A stretch of DNA of 64,000 bases from NCBI RefSeq assembly GCF_032854445.1, contig NC_088299.1, forward strand, positions 19,151,608-19,215,607, given 5' to 3'. Source of the stretch: Liolophura sinensis (Eukaryota > Mollusca > Polyplacophora > Chitonida > Chitonidae). Of this stretch, positions 11,593 through 26,700 are shown piece by piece (position 1 is the stretch's first letter; the number at the start of each line of letters is the position of its first letter). The notes beneath the pieces are model-generated. The model had not been told where the DNA came from, made no database searches, and worked only from the letters and a program-made list of their open reading frames with translations. A program made the translations under genes and the position numbers.

Positions 11593-13827
11593 TAAATCTA
11601 CCTCGGGATTTAACTTAAAATTGCTTTTCTTTCGGGCCGATGCACGCAACACGTGTGAAAACATACAACTACATTCATTTGTATGATTTACGATGTGTTA
11701 GTCTGTTTCGGAAATAAATTAATGCTGTAATATATCTTCTTTTTCCACCTTACACATCATTAAAAGGTGTGGAGGCCATTTGTGGATGCATGCGAACCAA
11801 TATTTCAGACAATAAACAGCATGCACATTTTATCTCGATCTGCTGCCTCGTCTTCTAGTCTTACCCCTCCAATATGATGGCAGTGTTTTATAGAACTTTC
11901 TGACATGACAGAACTATAATACATATAGGATAAGTAATGAGTGACCCGAAGATAACTCATTTATTAAACGAGAGTAGTAGTTTTCATTTGTTGTGAGCTT
12001 CCGGCGAGGAACAAAGGTTAACTACTACTCGAGTTTAATAAATTTGATATCGAGGGACACGAATTTCATATCCTATTTATCCCATAAATGCCTTATTGTA
12101 CATTTATGGCGGAAAAAATCATTACGCTTTAACCTTTTCGGAGACTGCGCCGACGTACATCACGTACATATCACATATATAGGTCAAGTAATGGCCTACC
12201 CGGGCGATGTTTCCGTTCTAGGGATTTTCCTTAGCCTTCGTGACAATAGCTCTATGTCGTAATCAATGCCGAAGATTTCCACGTTCGTTCGATTATCTCT
12301 TCTCACATTTATAGCTCTGGCGCGTCCTTTTTTGTCAATTTTTACGATATCGATCTCGTGGACGAAAGTCGGCCACGTTAACATTTGCAGACGACAAGAA
12401 AAATTTATATTACCCGTGGTGAATATCAAAACGATATGTTATGGCTTTATTACCCGGAAAAATAAACATTTATGGGATAAAGAGTCATATTCTGTTAGAA
12501 AACGCCCTCAAAAGTCCAACATTCATGAGAAAAAGAAGAATAAACAAAATATTGACATTCTACATGTGTTAGGCTATTCTAAGAATGCAGAAACGTAGTT
12601 TCATTAATTTTTACTCTCCTTGACAGTTTTTCAATTTGTATTTGTACAAATGGGTGAGAGGGGAGATAATAACGTCATTGAGGAGTATTCTCCCTTCATT
12701 GTCTCTTTCGCGGGAAGATAAATTTGGTGCTGATGAAACGGATATCGTCACGTAGTTGTAAAAGTATCGTTAATCTGACAGGCAGGTACTGTTAATAATG
12801 TTTTAGAAAAGTTAATACTGTTCAGTGCGTTACACTTGCCGCATGAAATTAATCTTAATTCATTGGGGGTGTGTGGGGGGTTTCTTCCGTGTGCATTGCT
12901 GATTTGTTGAATACTTGTGTGCAACATCAACATTCACAAGTGGAGAAAAAATCTTCGGTTTAATTTAAATTTTATTGTTGGTGGGATTTTGACAACTGAA
13001 AACTGCTGTGTTAACATAATGATATTACCATTTTGCTGTAGTATTATCACATGGCTTCATGACCAAACAATCGGCTGTGAACTTGAAACATATGGATGAG
13101 AATTTCTAGCAGATAAACCGTAGTTAACCCCGCTAGTTGGACACTACTTACGGGAACGTAGCGTTACGGTGGCGGGGTATTTGCAGAATGGGGTAACTCT
13201 TAACGAGCAACTCAGTTGCGACAATACTGTGAGAAACAGCCCAAAGTGTGCAGGTGTTGAACATTTACCGCTGTTTACATGCGTATGAAATCTTCCCTAG
13301 CTTAAATCGATGTCAACCCAGTGTTCTCTGCAATTATTAAACTAACCAATTGTGAGACCCGTCGAACCATGGCAAACATATATGTTCATGAAAAAATAGT
13401 CATATTTTCGGATCCTACACCATAGCAGTTCATGGGTTATCGAAATGATGATAGCAGTACAGTGAAACCTGAAATCATCCTTGTGTTTGTCAGTTTGGTT
13501 TATCCAACCTAGGAACAGGCTAGTTAATTTGTAGGAACATACAGCTGACACCAATTATAGCTAAGGTAACGAAGATTAAATACGCATGTTAATGTTACAC
13601 AGCAGTAAACAGTCCTTACCCTCAACTGGAAACATTTGGGGCTGTTTCTGACTGTAACTCTTGCCACTGGGTTGCTCAATAAGAGTTACCTCCTATCTGC
13701 AACTAGATGGTGGTGATCGATCAAATTCAATCTTGCCCCCTATGTGCAAATTATCTTATTGAGTTTTCCTGTAATCAAAGCCACACTTTTACCACCTCAA
13801 CGTGGTTATTTCACCGCCATAAATATG
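11593..13827. other. Spacer with a possible foldback segment
   Basis: Around 11960-12050 and 12075-12490 there are short inverted repeats (taaacgagagtagtag against ctactactcgagttta; atcccataaatg against catttatgggat). This may be a foldback element. A 77-codon minus-strand frame at 12196-12429 (VHEIDIVKIDKKGRARAINV) has a coding look but no family that I recognise. Confidence 0.35.
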
Positions 13828-13953
13828 ATTTGTTTGATTGGTGTTTTATGCAGTACTCAAGAATATTTCACTTATACGACAGCGACCAGCATTATGGTGG
13901 GTGGAGGAAACGCATAACCATCTGCAGGTTGCTGGCAGACCTTCCCATATATG
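13828..13953 (-). mobile_element. SINE 3' fragment
   Basis: ttgattggtgttttatgcag through gtgggtggagg to cagaccttcccat. Confidence 0.85.
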
Positions 13954-14387
13954 CCACAAATATGGGGATGGGATTGGATGGTCAGGTTACTGTCACATGT
14001 TGGAATATGTCAGATCATTGAAGAATCAAGTTTTCAGAATGAGAAGGGGCTCAACAAACAATCAGAGCTAACTGCTAGTCAGAAACATGGCCCACCGTTG
14101 ATGTCAAAACTCACTAGTTCTGTGTTGCAAAATTCTAAACGAAGCCAAATGCTGCTAAAGTCATTGCTCAAATATGGGGTGTGGTTGTCATTACTGGTTG
14201 TGTAAGTATTTAATGTGGGTTGCCTGCTAAAGAATAAAGATGAAGCCACTGAAATTGGTCTGTACGTTCACAGGAGACATAAGCTTAGTTTCTGAGGTGT
14301 TAGGTGGCAGAACTCTGACATGATTGCAAGAAAGGTAAATATTACTGTATGACTGCATTGTTGTGACTTTAACATCATATTGGGCTG

Positions 14388-14505
14388 CTGTAGCCGAAGG
14401 AGTGCAGTGACCCAGGAGCCTCTCACTAATGCAGTCGCTGTGAGTTTAAGTCCAGCTCATGATTGCTACCTCTCCTGCTGTACATGTATGTGGGATTGTC
14501 TACCT
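14388..14505 (+). mobile_element. SINE 5' fragment
   Basis: gcagtgacccaggagcctct and gagtttaagtccagctcatg, diverged, without a 3' half. Confidence 0.75.
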
Positions 14506-14605
14506 ACTAATCAGTGTACTCAGGTGATGTACATGTAGTTACAAGATTTCAGGACAGAGTCACTTGTTCATGCGTAAAATAAATGTCAGTTTTCATTCTT
14601 TGCAG

Positions 14606-14704
14606 AAGCTCATCAGATCTTTGCTGACATGGCCACTAAAGAGGATGTTGAATTGTGGGTACTGGAATACGCTTGTCGCTACCAACATGCTGAAGCCATT
14701 CAAG
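14606..14704 (+). CDS. TIN2-like exon 1 (first one visible)
   Basis: The acceptor ttctttgcag precedes it and the donor is CAAG|gtcagg. An ATG at 14629 opens the frame MATKEDVELW..., and the frame is also open back to the acceptor, so upstream coding or 5' UTR exons are possible. It ends in phase 1, which joins exon 2 to give a Gly codon. No part of human TIN2 matches this exon; the conserved domain starts in exon 2. It is therefore the least certain N-terminal piece. Confidence 0.55.
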
Positions 14705-17700
14705 GTCAGGTAACCCTGTTCATCGTGATTCTGTCTGCAAATACTCCCACACTAAAATGCGCTTTTGTAATGACATTTCTGTATGTCTTTGAGGGAAAGT
14801 TGGAGTTTCGAGAACAAAGACTCTTCTGTCTCTCTCCATTTTCTGTCTCTAGGAAGAAACAGTTCTTCTGTATCATGCGACTTGTAAAATATGTGAAGAA
14901 ACCTTAACAGTCATTTGTCTGCTCTCAATCGCTTCTTGTGGTACTATTTTCAGATGCCCATTTTATAGTACATTGCAAATGTGATCAAACACAGTTGCCT
15001 AACATTTTTAACAGGTTATGTGATAAAGTAGGACTTTTTTTACCTTTAGAAAAAAAAGAGATGGTTAACTTTTGAAACTATCCTATTGTCTTTCAGTCGC
15101 TGGTAAATGTGACATGTTGAATGACAGGGAATATTGCTGAACATGCAGTACTTACACACTCTGGCTTTGGTGGAAGTAGTGGTTGACAGTTGGTAGGACT
15201 GCTTGTGTGGTCTTACATCAAATTCAATTGACATCACTGGCCTTATGCCAATATGGCTTACACATTGAGCTCACTCTGGGTGTGGAAATCTGTCACATGT
15301 AAGAAAGTGTGTTAGTTACTTGCCCAAGGACTGTACTAAGCTTTACTCCAGGCAACTCTGTCACATGTTAGAAAGTTTGTCAGTTACTTGCCCAAGGACT
15401 GTACTAAGCTTTACTCCAGGCAACTCTGTCACATGTTAGAAAGTTTGTCAGTTACTTGCCTGTGGACTGTACTAAGTTTTACTCCAGACAATCTTTTTTG
15501 TCCATCCATATAACTGACTACTGTCATGTATAATATGTAAATTATTGTTCAGCATTAAACCCCAAATTCCTCTCTGGTTGTATGTGGGACAGTCGGTCAG
15601 CAACCTGCGGATGGCCGTGGGTTTCCCCTAGGTTCTGCCCGGTTTCCTTCCATCATAATGCTGGCCGCCATAGTCTATGTGAAGTATTCTTGAGTGCAGC
15701 GTACAACACCAATCAAATGAATAAAGAAATAAACTCCAAGTTCACAAGGCCAATCAAAATCATTAATTTGTGTTAATTTGTATATGAGGTGAAAAAGCAT
15801 GTGTTTTTTGTATGTTAACAGGCATCTGTAAAAGACGGAATGGCAGTGTACTGGGCTTTAACATGCCCCCTATACGATTAGCAGAAGGGACGCTGTGTCT
15901 CATCGTGGGTCATGAAGAGTTTGATGACTTTGCTGTGGCCATACAACTTGTGGAGGAGATCTATAATGGTTCTGGGGATCTGGTGCCATTCAAACTGTTT
16001 GCTAAGTTGAGCAGCGGGCTAAAGATTAAGGTATCTTTTTATCTTCAAAGTCTCTGGATATAGACGTTTAACTTTAAATTTGAAAATCCAATTGTCGCTG
16101 GTTTGACCTCCAAAGGTCAGATTTTTCTTCATATTTCTTGCATAATTGATTGTCAGTGGTAACCAGTCTTTTTTGAATACCATGTACATCACATAATAAT
16201 GGTAAGTCTACTCCTCCTTCATCCGACACAGCGGCGAGAGTTTATGTTTTTTGTTTCATCCTGGTTGATTTGCTTCATCTTGGTTGATTTCTTTAGTAAC
16301 AGGGGGACATGGCGGTCATTGTGTTATGAGAAAGCTTCTGACAGCTGTTACAGAGTACTAGAGTAGTAGTTTGTGAATTCAGAAAGGTGATGCGATATGA
16401 ATCAGCATTCACTTCCCACCTAACACAGTAATAAAGTCGCTGATGGTTACCTTAGTTAAAGCATTCACTTCCCACCTGAGCACGGTAATAAAGTCGCTGA
16501 TGGTTACCTTAGTTACAGCATTCACTTCCCACCTGAGCGCAGTAATAAAGTCGCTGATGGTTACCTTAGTTACACCATTCACTTCCCACCTGAGCGTAGT
16601 AATAAAGTCGCTGATGGTTACCTTAGTTACACCATTCACTTCCCACCTGAGCGCGGTAATAAAGTCGCTGATGGTTACCTTAGTTACAGCATTCACTTCC
16701 CACCTGAGCGCGGTAATACAGTCGCTGATGGTTACCTTAGTTACAGCATTCACTTCCCACCTGAGCGCGGTAATAAAGTCGTTGATGGTTACCTTAGTTA
16801 CAGTTAAGATCATGACTTGTGTAAAATTCCTAAAATGACTAGATCTCATATGTTTTTTCTGGCCAGAATTCTTGTTCATAGAGTTTTTAGACCCAGGCAT
16901 CAAACTATCATTTTAAAATTGTTAAATACATACATGTATACATGTTTATTTTCTACCTCTGCGCAGTCACTTCTCCATATGCTAGCCACTAGACAGAACA
17001 ACATCCTTGAAAAGCTGAACGAGTACTTCCCCAGATCTGGACTGAATCACCAGAACGCCGTGAGTTTGGAACAAACCACTACTATAACAAAGTTAACTTT
17101 CCGTACAAATCAGTATTTGTACATCGCAGACCCCAGGTTCTCTGGTTTACTCCACCAACAAAACCGACTGTCATGCATAAGGAAAAGATTCTTGAGTATG
17201 GCTTTAAACAACAGATGAACTTAAATTGTCGATATATATCAGCCTATCAACATTTGTGTGTACATGTTATATGTGGCTGAAGCACAGGTATCATGAGGAA
17301 CCTGTTAGCATTCATTTTTAGCTCACCTGTGCAACTGTCACACCTCAAGCGTCATTGTCAACATCCAGTAACACAGGGAAAGCAGAGTTAAGTAAATGTT
17401 ACGGGTGGTATGGTAAGAAGTACAGCATATATTGAGCTCTTGTTTTGCATACATGTAGAGCACACCAGGTGGATGTTCCATCGTTGATGGATATGCATAT
17501 TTATTAATTACTGTAAAGTTCCGCATTCACAGCTTCATTACTTTATTGGGTTAAAGTTTTACATTCATGCGTATCCTGTGGGCATGTTCTTTGGTAAGTT
17601 ACAAATCAGTGTTATGGTGCACGTGTACTCGCCTTCTCTCCAGAGATCAGTCAGCTTTCCTGTGTCTGTTCTATTTCAGAGTAAGAAGACTCTGGCACAT

Positions 17701-20700
17701 CTCAACACAAGCCAGTTCCAGTTCAGGAAATTTTTCCTTCCATTATTAGCCAATGAGAATCAGAGATTGGCATATCTGCGGGATGAATATTTACTGACGT
17801 TTGGGAATTCCTTTGTGAATCGCTTAAAAGAACTGGTTAAAGAGTTCATTGGTGCTGTAGAAGAACATCTGCCCCCAACATTTCTTGAAAAGGTATCTTC
17901 ATTTGTCTATTAACATTGAGTTACTATGGTAATACCTGAACAGGGAGGACTGTAAACAGTAACTGGATTTAAAGCATCTGCAATTCTTACTGTTGAAATG
18001 ATCTGCATGGTTTGTAATCCACCTTTGACTAGTGAGATTTTGTAGCCTGATTAGCAGGGGTAGCCAGAAATGAGGCCTTTTTGAGGCCATTTTGTTCAGA
18101 GCAGAGTGTCCAAATCTCACTTTCTCCCATCTGTGCCATGTTGAATGTGCTGAAAACAGGGTGTCCAGATCTCACTTTCTTCCATCTCTGCCATGTTAAA
18201 TGTGCTGAAAACAGGGTGTCCAAATAGTACCATGTTTCTGTGTTACCCGTTCAGTTACGGGTGACTGGTTTACTCCATGCTGGTTAGTTCTCCAGACCAA
18301 ATGGATTTAAAGCCCAGGTAGTAGTGGCACAGGTATCTGTGAGCATGGATATAGAGATTGGGCATCTTACCTCCTTTTCCCTGTCTTTTTATCCTGTCTC
18401 AGTGAGGGAATTTCAACTTTATGCTTCCTCCATTGTTCAGAGCATCTTGACAAACATTTGACAGCACTTTGGTTTTGTTGGGCCTTCAAAGAGAGTAAAC
18501 TCCAATGGAAATGTAATCAGTATTCAGACTTCATTTGGTCCATTTGCTCTAAATAATACCTACCTTTAATGTGATGTGATGTGATGACTTTTTTTGTTTG
18601 GATGGTTCCAGAATAACTTTTGGATCCAACTGGTAGCATGCTTGTGAGAATCTTTACCCAGTTTTGTGGCTGATCACTGTTTAAGCTTACATGTACATCA
18701 TTCATATCATAGAACTGAAATATGCAGGTTTGACAAATTGGTATCATGGATGTGATTTGATACTCAGTCCAGTACAGTTTTTTCCATCCCTCCATCTGTA
18801 CAAGTTTACAGTTTTATCCATCCCTGCATCCATTTTGCTGTTTACAGTTTTATCCATCCTGCTGTACAAGTTTACAGTTTTATCCATCCTGCTGTACAAG
18901 TTGACAGTTTTATCCATTCCTGCTGTACAAGTTTACAGTTTTGTCCATCCCTGCTGTACAAGTTTACAGTTTTATCCATCCTGCTGTACAGGTTTACAGT
19001 TTTATCCATCTGGCTGTACAAGTTTACAGTTTTATCCATCCCTGCTGTACAAGTTTACAGTTTTAACCACCCAGCTGTACAAGTTTACAGTTTTATCCAT
19101 CCCTGCATACATCCGGCTGTACAAGTTTACAGTTTTATCCATACTGCTGTACAAGTTTACAGTTTTATCCATCCTGTTGTACATGTTTACAGTTTTATCC
19201 ATCCCTGCTGTACAAGTTTACAGTTTTATCCATCCCTGCTGTACAATTCTACACTTTTATCCATCCCTGCTCTACAAGTTTACAGTTTTATCCATCCTGT
19301 TGTACAGGTTTACAGTTTTATCCATTCCTGCTGTACAAGTTTACAGTTTTATCTATCCCAGCTATACAAGTTTATAGTTTTATCCATCCCTGCTGTACAA
19401 TTCTACACTTTTATCCATCCCTGCTGTACAAGTTTACAGTTTTATCCATCCTGCTGTACATGTTTACTGTTTTGTCCATCCCTGTTGTACAAGTTTACAG
19501 TTTTATCCATTCCTGCTGTACAAGTTTACAGTTTTATCTATCCCTGCTGTACAAGGTTACAGTTTTATCTATCCCTGCTGTACATGTTTACAGTTTTATC
19601 CATCCCTGCTGTGCAAGTTTACAGTTTTATCCATCCCTGCTGTACAAGTTTACAATTTTATCCATCCTGCTGTACAGGTTTACAGTTTTCTTCGTCCCTT
19701 CTGTACAAGTTTACAGTTTTATCCATCCCTGCTGTGCAAGTTTACAGTTTTATCCATTCCTGCTGTACAAGTTTACGGTTTTATCCATCCCTGCTGTACA
19801 AGTTTACAGTTTTATCCATCCTGCTGTACAAGTTTACAGTTTTATCTATCCCTGCTGTACAAGTTTACAGTTTTATCCATTCCTGCTGTACAAGTTTACG
19901 GTTTTATCCATCCCTGCTGTACAAGTTTGCAGTTTTTTTCCATCCTTGCTGTACAAGTTTATAGTTCTATCCACCCTACTGTACATGTTTACAGTTTTAT
20001 CCATCCCTGCTGTACAAATTTACAGTTTTATCCACCCTACTGTACATGTTTACAGTTTTATCCATCCCTGTTGTACAAGTTTACAGTTTTATCCATCCCT
20101 GCTGTACAAGTTTACAGTTTTATCCATTCCTGCTGTACAAGTTTACAGTGTTATCCATCCTGTTGTACAAGTTTACAGTTTTATCCATCCCTGTTGTACA
20201 AATTTACAGTTTTATCCATCCCTGTTGTACAAATTTACAGTTTTATCTATCCCTGCTGTACAAGTTTACAGTTTTATCCATCCCGGCTGTACATGTTTAC
20301 TGTTTTATCAATTCCTGCTGTACAAGTTTACAGTTTTATCCACCCTGCTGTACAAGTTTACAGTTTTATCCATCCTGCCGTACAAGTTTACAGTTTTATC
20401 CATCCCTGCTGTACAAGTTTACAGTTTTATTCATCCTGTTGTACAAGTTTTCAGTTTTATCCATCCCTGCTGTACAAGTTTACAGTTTTATTCATCCTGT
20501 TGTACAAGTTTTCAGTTTTATCCATCCCTGCTGTACAAGTTTACCGTTTTATCCATCCTGCTGTACAGGTTTACAGTTTTATTCGTCCCTTCTGTACAAG
20601 TTTACAGTTTTATCCATCCCTGCTGTGCAAGTTTACAGTTTTATCCATTCCTGCTGTACAAGTTTACCGTTTTATCCATCCCTGCTGTACAAGTTTATAG

Positions 20701-23700
20701 TTTTTTTTTTTCCATCCCTGCTGTACAAGTTTACAGTTTTATCCATCCCTGCTGTACAAGTTTGCAGTTTTTTTCCATCCTTGCTGTACAAGTTTATAGT
20801 TCTATCCACCCTACTGTACATGTTTACAGTTTTATCCATCCCTGCTGTACAAATTTACAGTTTTATCCACCCTACTGTACATGTTTACAGTTTTATCCAT
20901 CCCTGTTGTACAAGTTTACAGTTTTATCCATCCCTGCTGTACAGGTTTACAGTTTTATCCACCCTACTGTACATGTTTACAGTTTTATCCATCCCTGCTG
21001 TACAAATTTACAGTTTTATCCACCCTACTGTACATGTTTACAGTTTTATCCATCCCTGTTGTACAAGTTTACAGTTTTATCCATCCCTGCTGTACATGAT
21101 TACTGTGATAAACATTTAGTATGTGTGTTCCTCTGTCCATCCTGCTCAGCTGATGACTGCTTCTAAAGACGGCCTTGACCTGGAGAGAAAGCTTCGAGAG
21201 CAGGCTGTCTTCTGTCCAGTGTTGGAGATTGTGCTGGACACCGTCCTTGGCCAGACTACGCTGACTGGTCAGTCCCTGCAGGAGTTACTGACCATGGTGA
21301 GCCCTCTTAACACCCAGGACCGGCTAATCACCTCACACCCAGACCCCTTCACTCACCATGTGGACAGGTTTGTGGTATTCACTGCACAACCAACCGCGGA
21401 CTAAAGATAACAGCCACGGCCACATTAACGACCATGATCTATGAGGCAAAAATCTGCCCTCAAGCACATAACATCCATCCACTGCCACATAACGTCCATC
21501 CACTGCCACATAACATTCATCCACTGCCACATAACATTCATCCACTGCCACATAACATCCATCCACTGCCACATAACGTCCATCTTCTGCCACATAGCAT
21601 TTATCCACTGCCTCATAACGGTCATCAACTGCCACATAACATCCATCCACTGCCACATAACATCCATCCACTGCCTCATAACGGTCATCAACTGCCACAT
21701 AACGTCCATCCACTGCCACATAGCATTCATCCACTGCCACATAACATCCATCCACTGCCACATAACATTCATCCACTGCCACATAACGTCCATCCACTGC
21801 CACATAACATTCATCCACTGCCACATAACATTCATCCACTGCCACATAACATTCATCCATTGCCACATAACATCCGTCCACTGCCTCATAACATTCATCC
21901 ACTGCCACATAACATTTATCCACTGCCACATAGCATTCATCCACTGCCGCATAACATCCATCCACTGCCAAATAACATTCATCCACTGCCATATAACATC
22001 CATCCACTGCCTCATAACATGCATCCACTGCCACATAACATTTATCCACTGCCACATAGCATTCATCCACTGCCACATAACATTCATCCACTGCCACATA
22101 ACATTCATCCACTACCACATAACATTCATCCACTGCCGCATAACATCCATCCACTGCCAAATAACATTCATCCACTGCCACATAACATCCATCCACTGCC
22201 TCATAACGGTCATCCACTGCCACATAACATTCATCCACTGCCACATAACATTCATCCACTGCCACATAACATTCATCCACTGCCACAAAACATCCATCCA
22301 TTGCCACATAACATTCATCCACTGCCACATAACATTCATCCACTGCCACATAACATGCATCCACTGCCACATAACATCCATCCACTGCCATATAACATTC
22401 ATCCACTGCCACATAACATGCATCCACTGTCACATAACGTCCATCCACTCCCACATAACATCCATCCACTGCCTCATAACATCCATCCACTGCCTCATAA
22501 CATCCATCCACTGCCAAGTAACATTCATCCACTGCCACATAACATTTATCCACTGCCTCATAACGGTCATCAACTGCCACATGACATTTATCCACTGCCT
22601 CATAACGGTCATCAACTGCCACATAACGTTTATCCACTGCCACATAACGGTCATCAACTGCCACATAACGTTCATCCACTGCCACATAACATTCATCCAC
22701 ATAACATCCATCCACTGCCACATAACATCCATCCACTGCCACATAACATTCATCCACTGCCAAATAACATTCATCCACTGCCACATAACATGCATCCACT
22801 GCCACATAACATCCATCCACTGCCATATAATATTCATCCACTGCCACATAACATGCATCCACTGTCACATAACGTCCATCCACTGCCACATAACATCCAT
22901 CCACTGCCAAATAACATCCATCCACTGCCACATAACATCTATCCACTGCCAAATAACATCCATCCACTGCCACATAACATTCATCAACTGCTACATAACA
23001 TTTATTCACTGCCACATAACATTTATCCACTGCCACATAACATGCATCCACTGCCACATAGCATTCATCCACTGCCACATAACATTCATCCACTGCCACA
23101 TAACATTCATCCACTGCCACATAACATCCGTCCTCTGCCAAATAACATTCATCCACTGCCACAGAATATGCATCCACTGCCACATAACATTCATCCAATG
23201 CCATATAACATTCATCCACTGCCACATAACATCCATCCACTGCCACATAACATCCATCCACTGCCAGATAACGTCCATCCACTGCCACATAACATCCATC
23301 CACTGTCACATAACATCCATCCACTGCCTCATAACGGTCATCAACTGCCACATAACCTCCATCCACTGCCACATAACATCCATCCACTGCCTCATAACGG
23401 TCATCAACTGCCACATAACATTTATCCACTGCCTCATAACGGTCATCAACTGCCACATAACGTTTATCCACTGCCACATAACATTCATCCACTGTCACAT
23501 AACATCCATCCACTGCCACATAATATCCATCCACTGCCTCATAACGGTCATCAACTGCCACATAACATCCGTCCACTGCCGCATAACATTCATCCACTGC
23601 CACATAACATCCATCCACTGCCACATAACCTTCATCCACTGCCACATAGCATTCATCCACTGCCACATAACATCCATCCACTGCCACATAACATTCATCC

Positions 23701-26700
23701 ACTGTCACATAACATCCATCCACTGCCGCATAACATCCATCCACTGCCTCATAACGGTCATCAACTGCCTCATAACGGTCATGAACTGCCACATAACGTT
23801 TATCCACTGCCACATAACATTCATCCACTGTCACATAACATCCATCCACTGCCACATAACATCCATCCACTGCCTCATAACATTCATCAACTGCCACATA
23901 ACATCCATCCACTGCCACATAACATCCATCCACTGCCACATAACATTCATCCACTGCCTCATAACATCCATCCACTGCCACATAACATGCATCCACTGCC
24001 ACATAACATTCATCCACTGCCACATAACATTCATCCACTGCCACATAACATTCATCCACTGCCACATAACATCCATCCACTGCCACAAAACATCCATCCA
24101 CTGCCACATAACATCCATCCACTGCCACATAACATTCATCCACTGCCACATAACATGCATCCACTGCCACATAACATCCATCCACTGCCATATAACATTC
24201 ATCCACTGCCACATAACATGCATCCACTGTCACATAACGTCCATCCACTCCCACATAACATCCATCCACTGCCTCATAACATCCATCCACTGCCTCATAA
24301 CATCCATCCACTGCCAAGTAACATTCATCCACTGCCACATAACATTTATCCACTGCCTCATAACGATCATCAACTGCCACATGACATTTATCCACAGCCT
24401 CATAACGGTCATCAACTGCCACATAACGTTTATCCACTGCCACATAACGGTCATCAACTGCCACATAACGTTCATCCACTGCCACATAACATTCATCCAC
24501 ATAACATCCATCCACTGCCACATAACATCCATCCACTGCCACATAACATTCATCCACTGCCAAATAACATTCATCCACTGCCACATAACATGCATCCACT
24601 GCCACATAACATCCATCCACTGCCATATAATATTCATCCACTGCCACATAACATGCATCCACTGTCACATAACGTCCATCCACTGCCACATAACATCCAT
24701 CCACTGCCAAATAACATCCATCCACTGCCACATAACATCTATCCACTGCCAAATAACATCCATCCACTGCCACATAACATTCATCAACTGCTACATAACA
24801 TTTATTCACTGCCACATAACATTTATCCACTGCCACATAACATGCATCCACTGCCACATAGCATTCATCCACTGCCACATAACATTCATCCACTGCCACA
24901 TAACATTCATCCACTGCCACATAACATCCGTCCTCTGCCAAATAACATTCATCCACTGCCACAGAATATGCATCCACTGCCACATAACATTCATCCAATG
25001 CCATATAACATTCATCCACTGCCACATAACATCCATCCACTGCCACATAACATCCATCCACTGCCAGATAACGTCCATCCACTGCCACATAACATCCATC
25101 CACTGTCACATAACATCCATCCACTGCCTCATAACGGTCATCAACTGCCACATAACCTCCATCCACTGCCACATAACATCCATCCACTGCCTCATAACGG
25201 TCATCAACTGCCACATAACATTTATCCACTGCCTCATAACGGTCATCAACTGCCACATAACGTTTATCCACTGCCACATAACATTCATCCACTGTCACAT
25301 AACATCCATCCACTGCCACATAATATCCATCCACTGCCTCATAACGGTCATCAACTGCCACATAACATCCGTCCACTGCCGCATAACATTCATCCACTGC
25401 CACATAACATCCATCCACTGCCACATAACCTTCATCCACTGCCACATAACATTCATCCTCTGCCACATAACATCCATCCACTGCCACATAACATTCATCC
25501 ACTGTCACATAACATCCATCCACTGCCGCATAACATCCATCCACTGCCTCATAACGGTCATCAACTGCCTCATAACGGTCATGAACTGCCACATAACGTT
25601 TATCCACTGCCACATAACATTCATCCACTGTCACATAACATCCATCCACTGCCACATAACATCCATCCACTGCCTCATAACATTCATCAACTGCCACATA
25701 ACATCCATCCACTGCCACATAACATCCATCCACTGCCACATAACATTCATCCACTGCCTCATATCATCCATCCACTGCCACATAACATGCATCCACTGCC
25801 ACATAACATTCATCCACTGCCACATAACATTCATCCACTGCCACATAACATTCATCCACTGCCACATAACATCCATCCACTGCCTCATAACGGTCATCAA
25901 CTGCCACATAACATTTATCCACTGCTTCATAACGGTCATCAACTGCCACATAACGTTTATCCACTGCCACATAACATTCATCCACTGTCACATAACATCC
26001 ATCCACTGCCACATAACATCCATCCACTGCCTCATAACGGTCATCAACTGCCACATAACATCCGTCCACTGCCGCATAACATTTATCCACTGCCACATAA
26101 CATTCATCCACTGCCACATAACATTCATCCACTGCCACATAACCTTCATCCACTGCCACATAACAGTCATCCTCTGCCACATAACGTCCATCCACTGCCA
26201 CATAACATCCATCCACTGCCACATAACCTTCATCCACTGCCACATAATGTTCATCCACTGCCACATAACGTCCATCCACTGCCACATAACGTTCATAACA
26301 TTCATCCAGTGCCACATAACGTTCATCCACTGCCACATAACATTCATCCACTGCCACATAACATCTATCCACTGCCACATAACATTCATCCACTGCCACA
26401 TAACGTCCATCCACTGCCACATAACGTTCATCCACTGCCACATAACGTTCATCCACTGCCATATAACTTCCATCCACTGCCACATAACATCCATCCACTG
26501 CCACAGAATATGCATCCACTGCAAAATAACGTCCATCCACTGCCACATAATGTCCATCCACTGCCACATAACATCCATGCACTGCCTCATAACGGTCATC
26601 AACTGCCACATAACATTTATCCACTGCCTCATAACGGTCATCAACTGCCACATAACATTTATCCACTGCCTCATAACGTTTATCCACTGCCACATAACAT

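Noticed and set aside
14629..14704. Resemblance of exon 1 (ELWVLEYACRYQHAEAIQG) to the start of the TRF1/TRF2 TRFH domain
   Set aside because: Short and not supported by the following exons, which match TIN2 better. Probably a chance resemblance of helical sequence.
18691..21166. Frames of 228-568 codons in the 31-bp array as proteins
   Set aside because: Three overlapping frames are open together and the content is pure repeat. It is intron 4 of the TIN2-like gene.
21150..21296. Ending TIN2-like exon 5 at the strong-looking gtgagc donor
   Set aside because: It would end in phase 0, which cannot join exon 6. The gtttgt donor at 21368 gives the right phase and an open junction.
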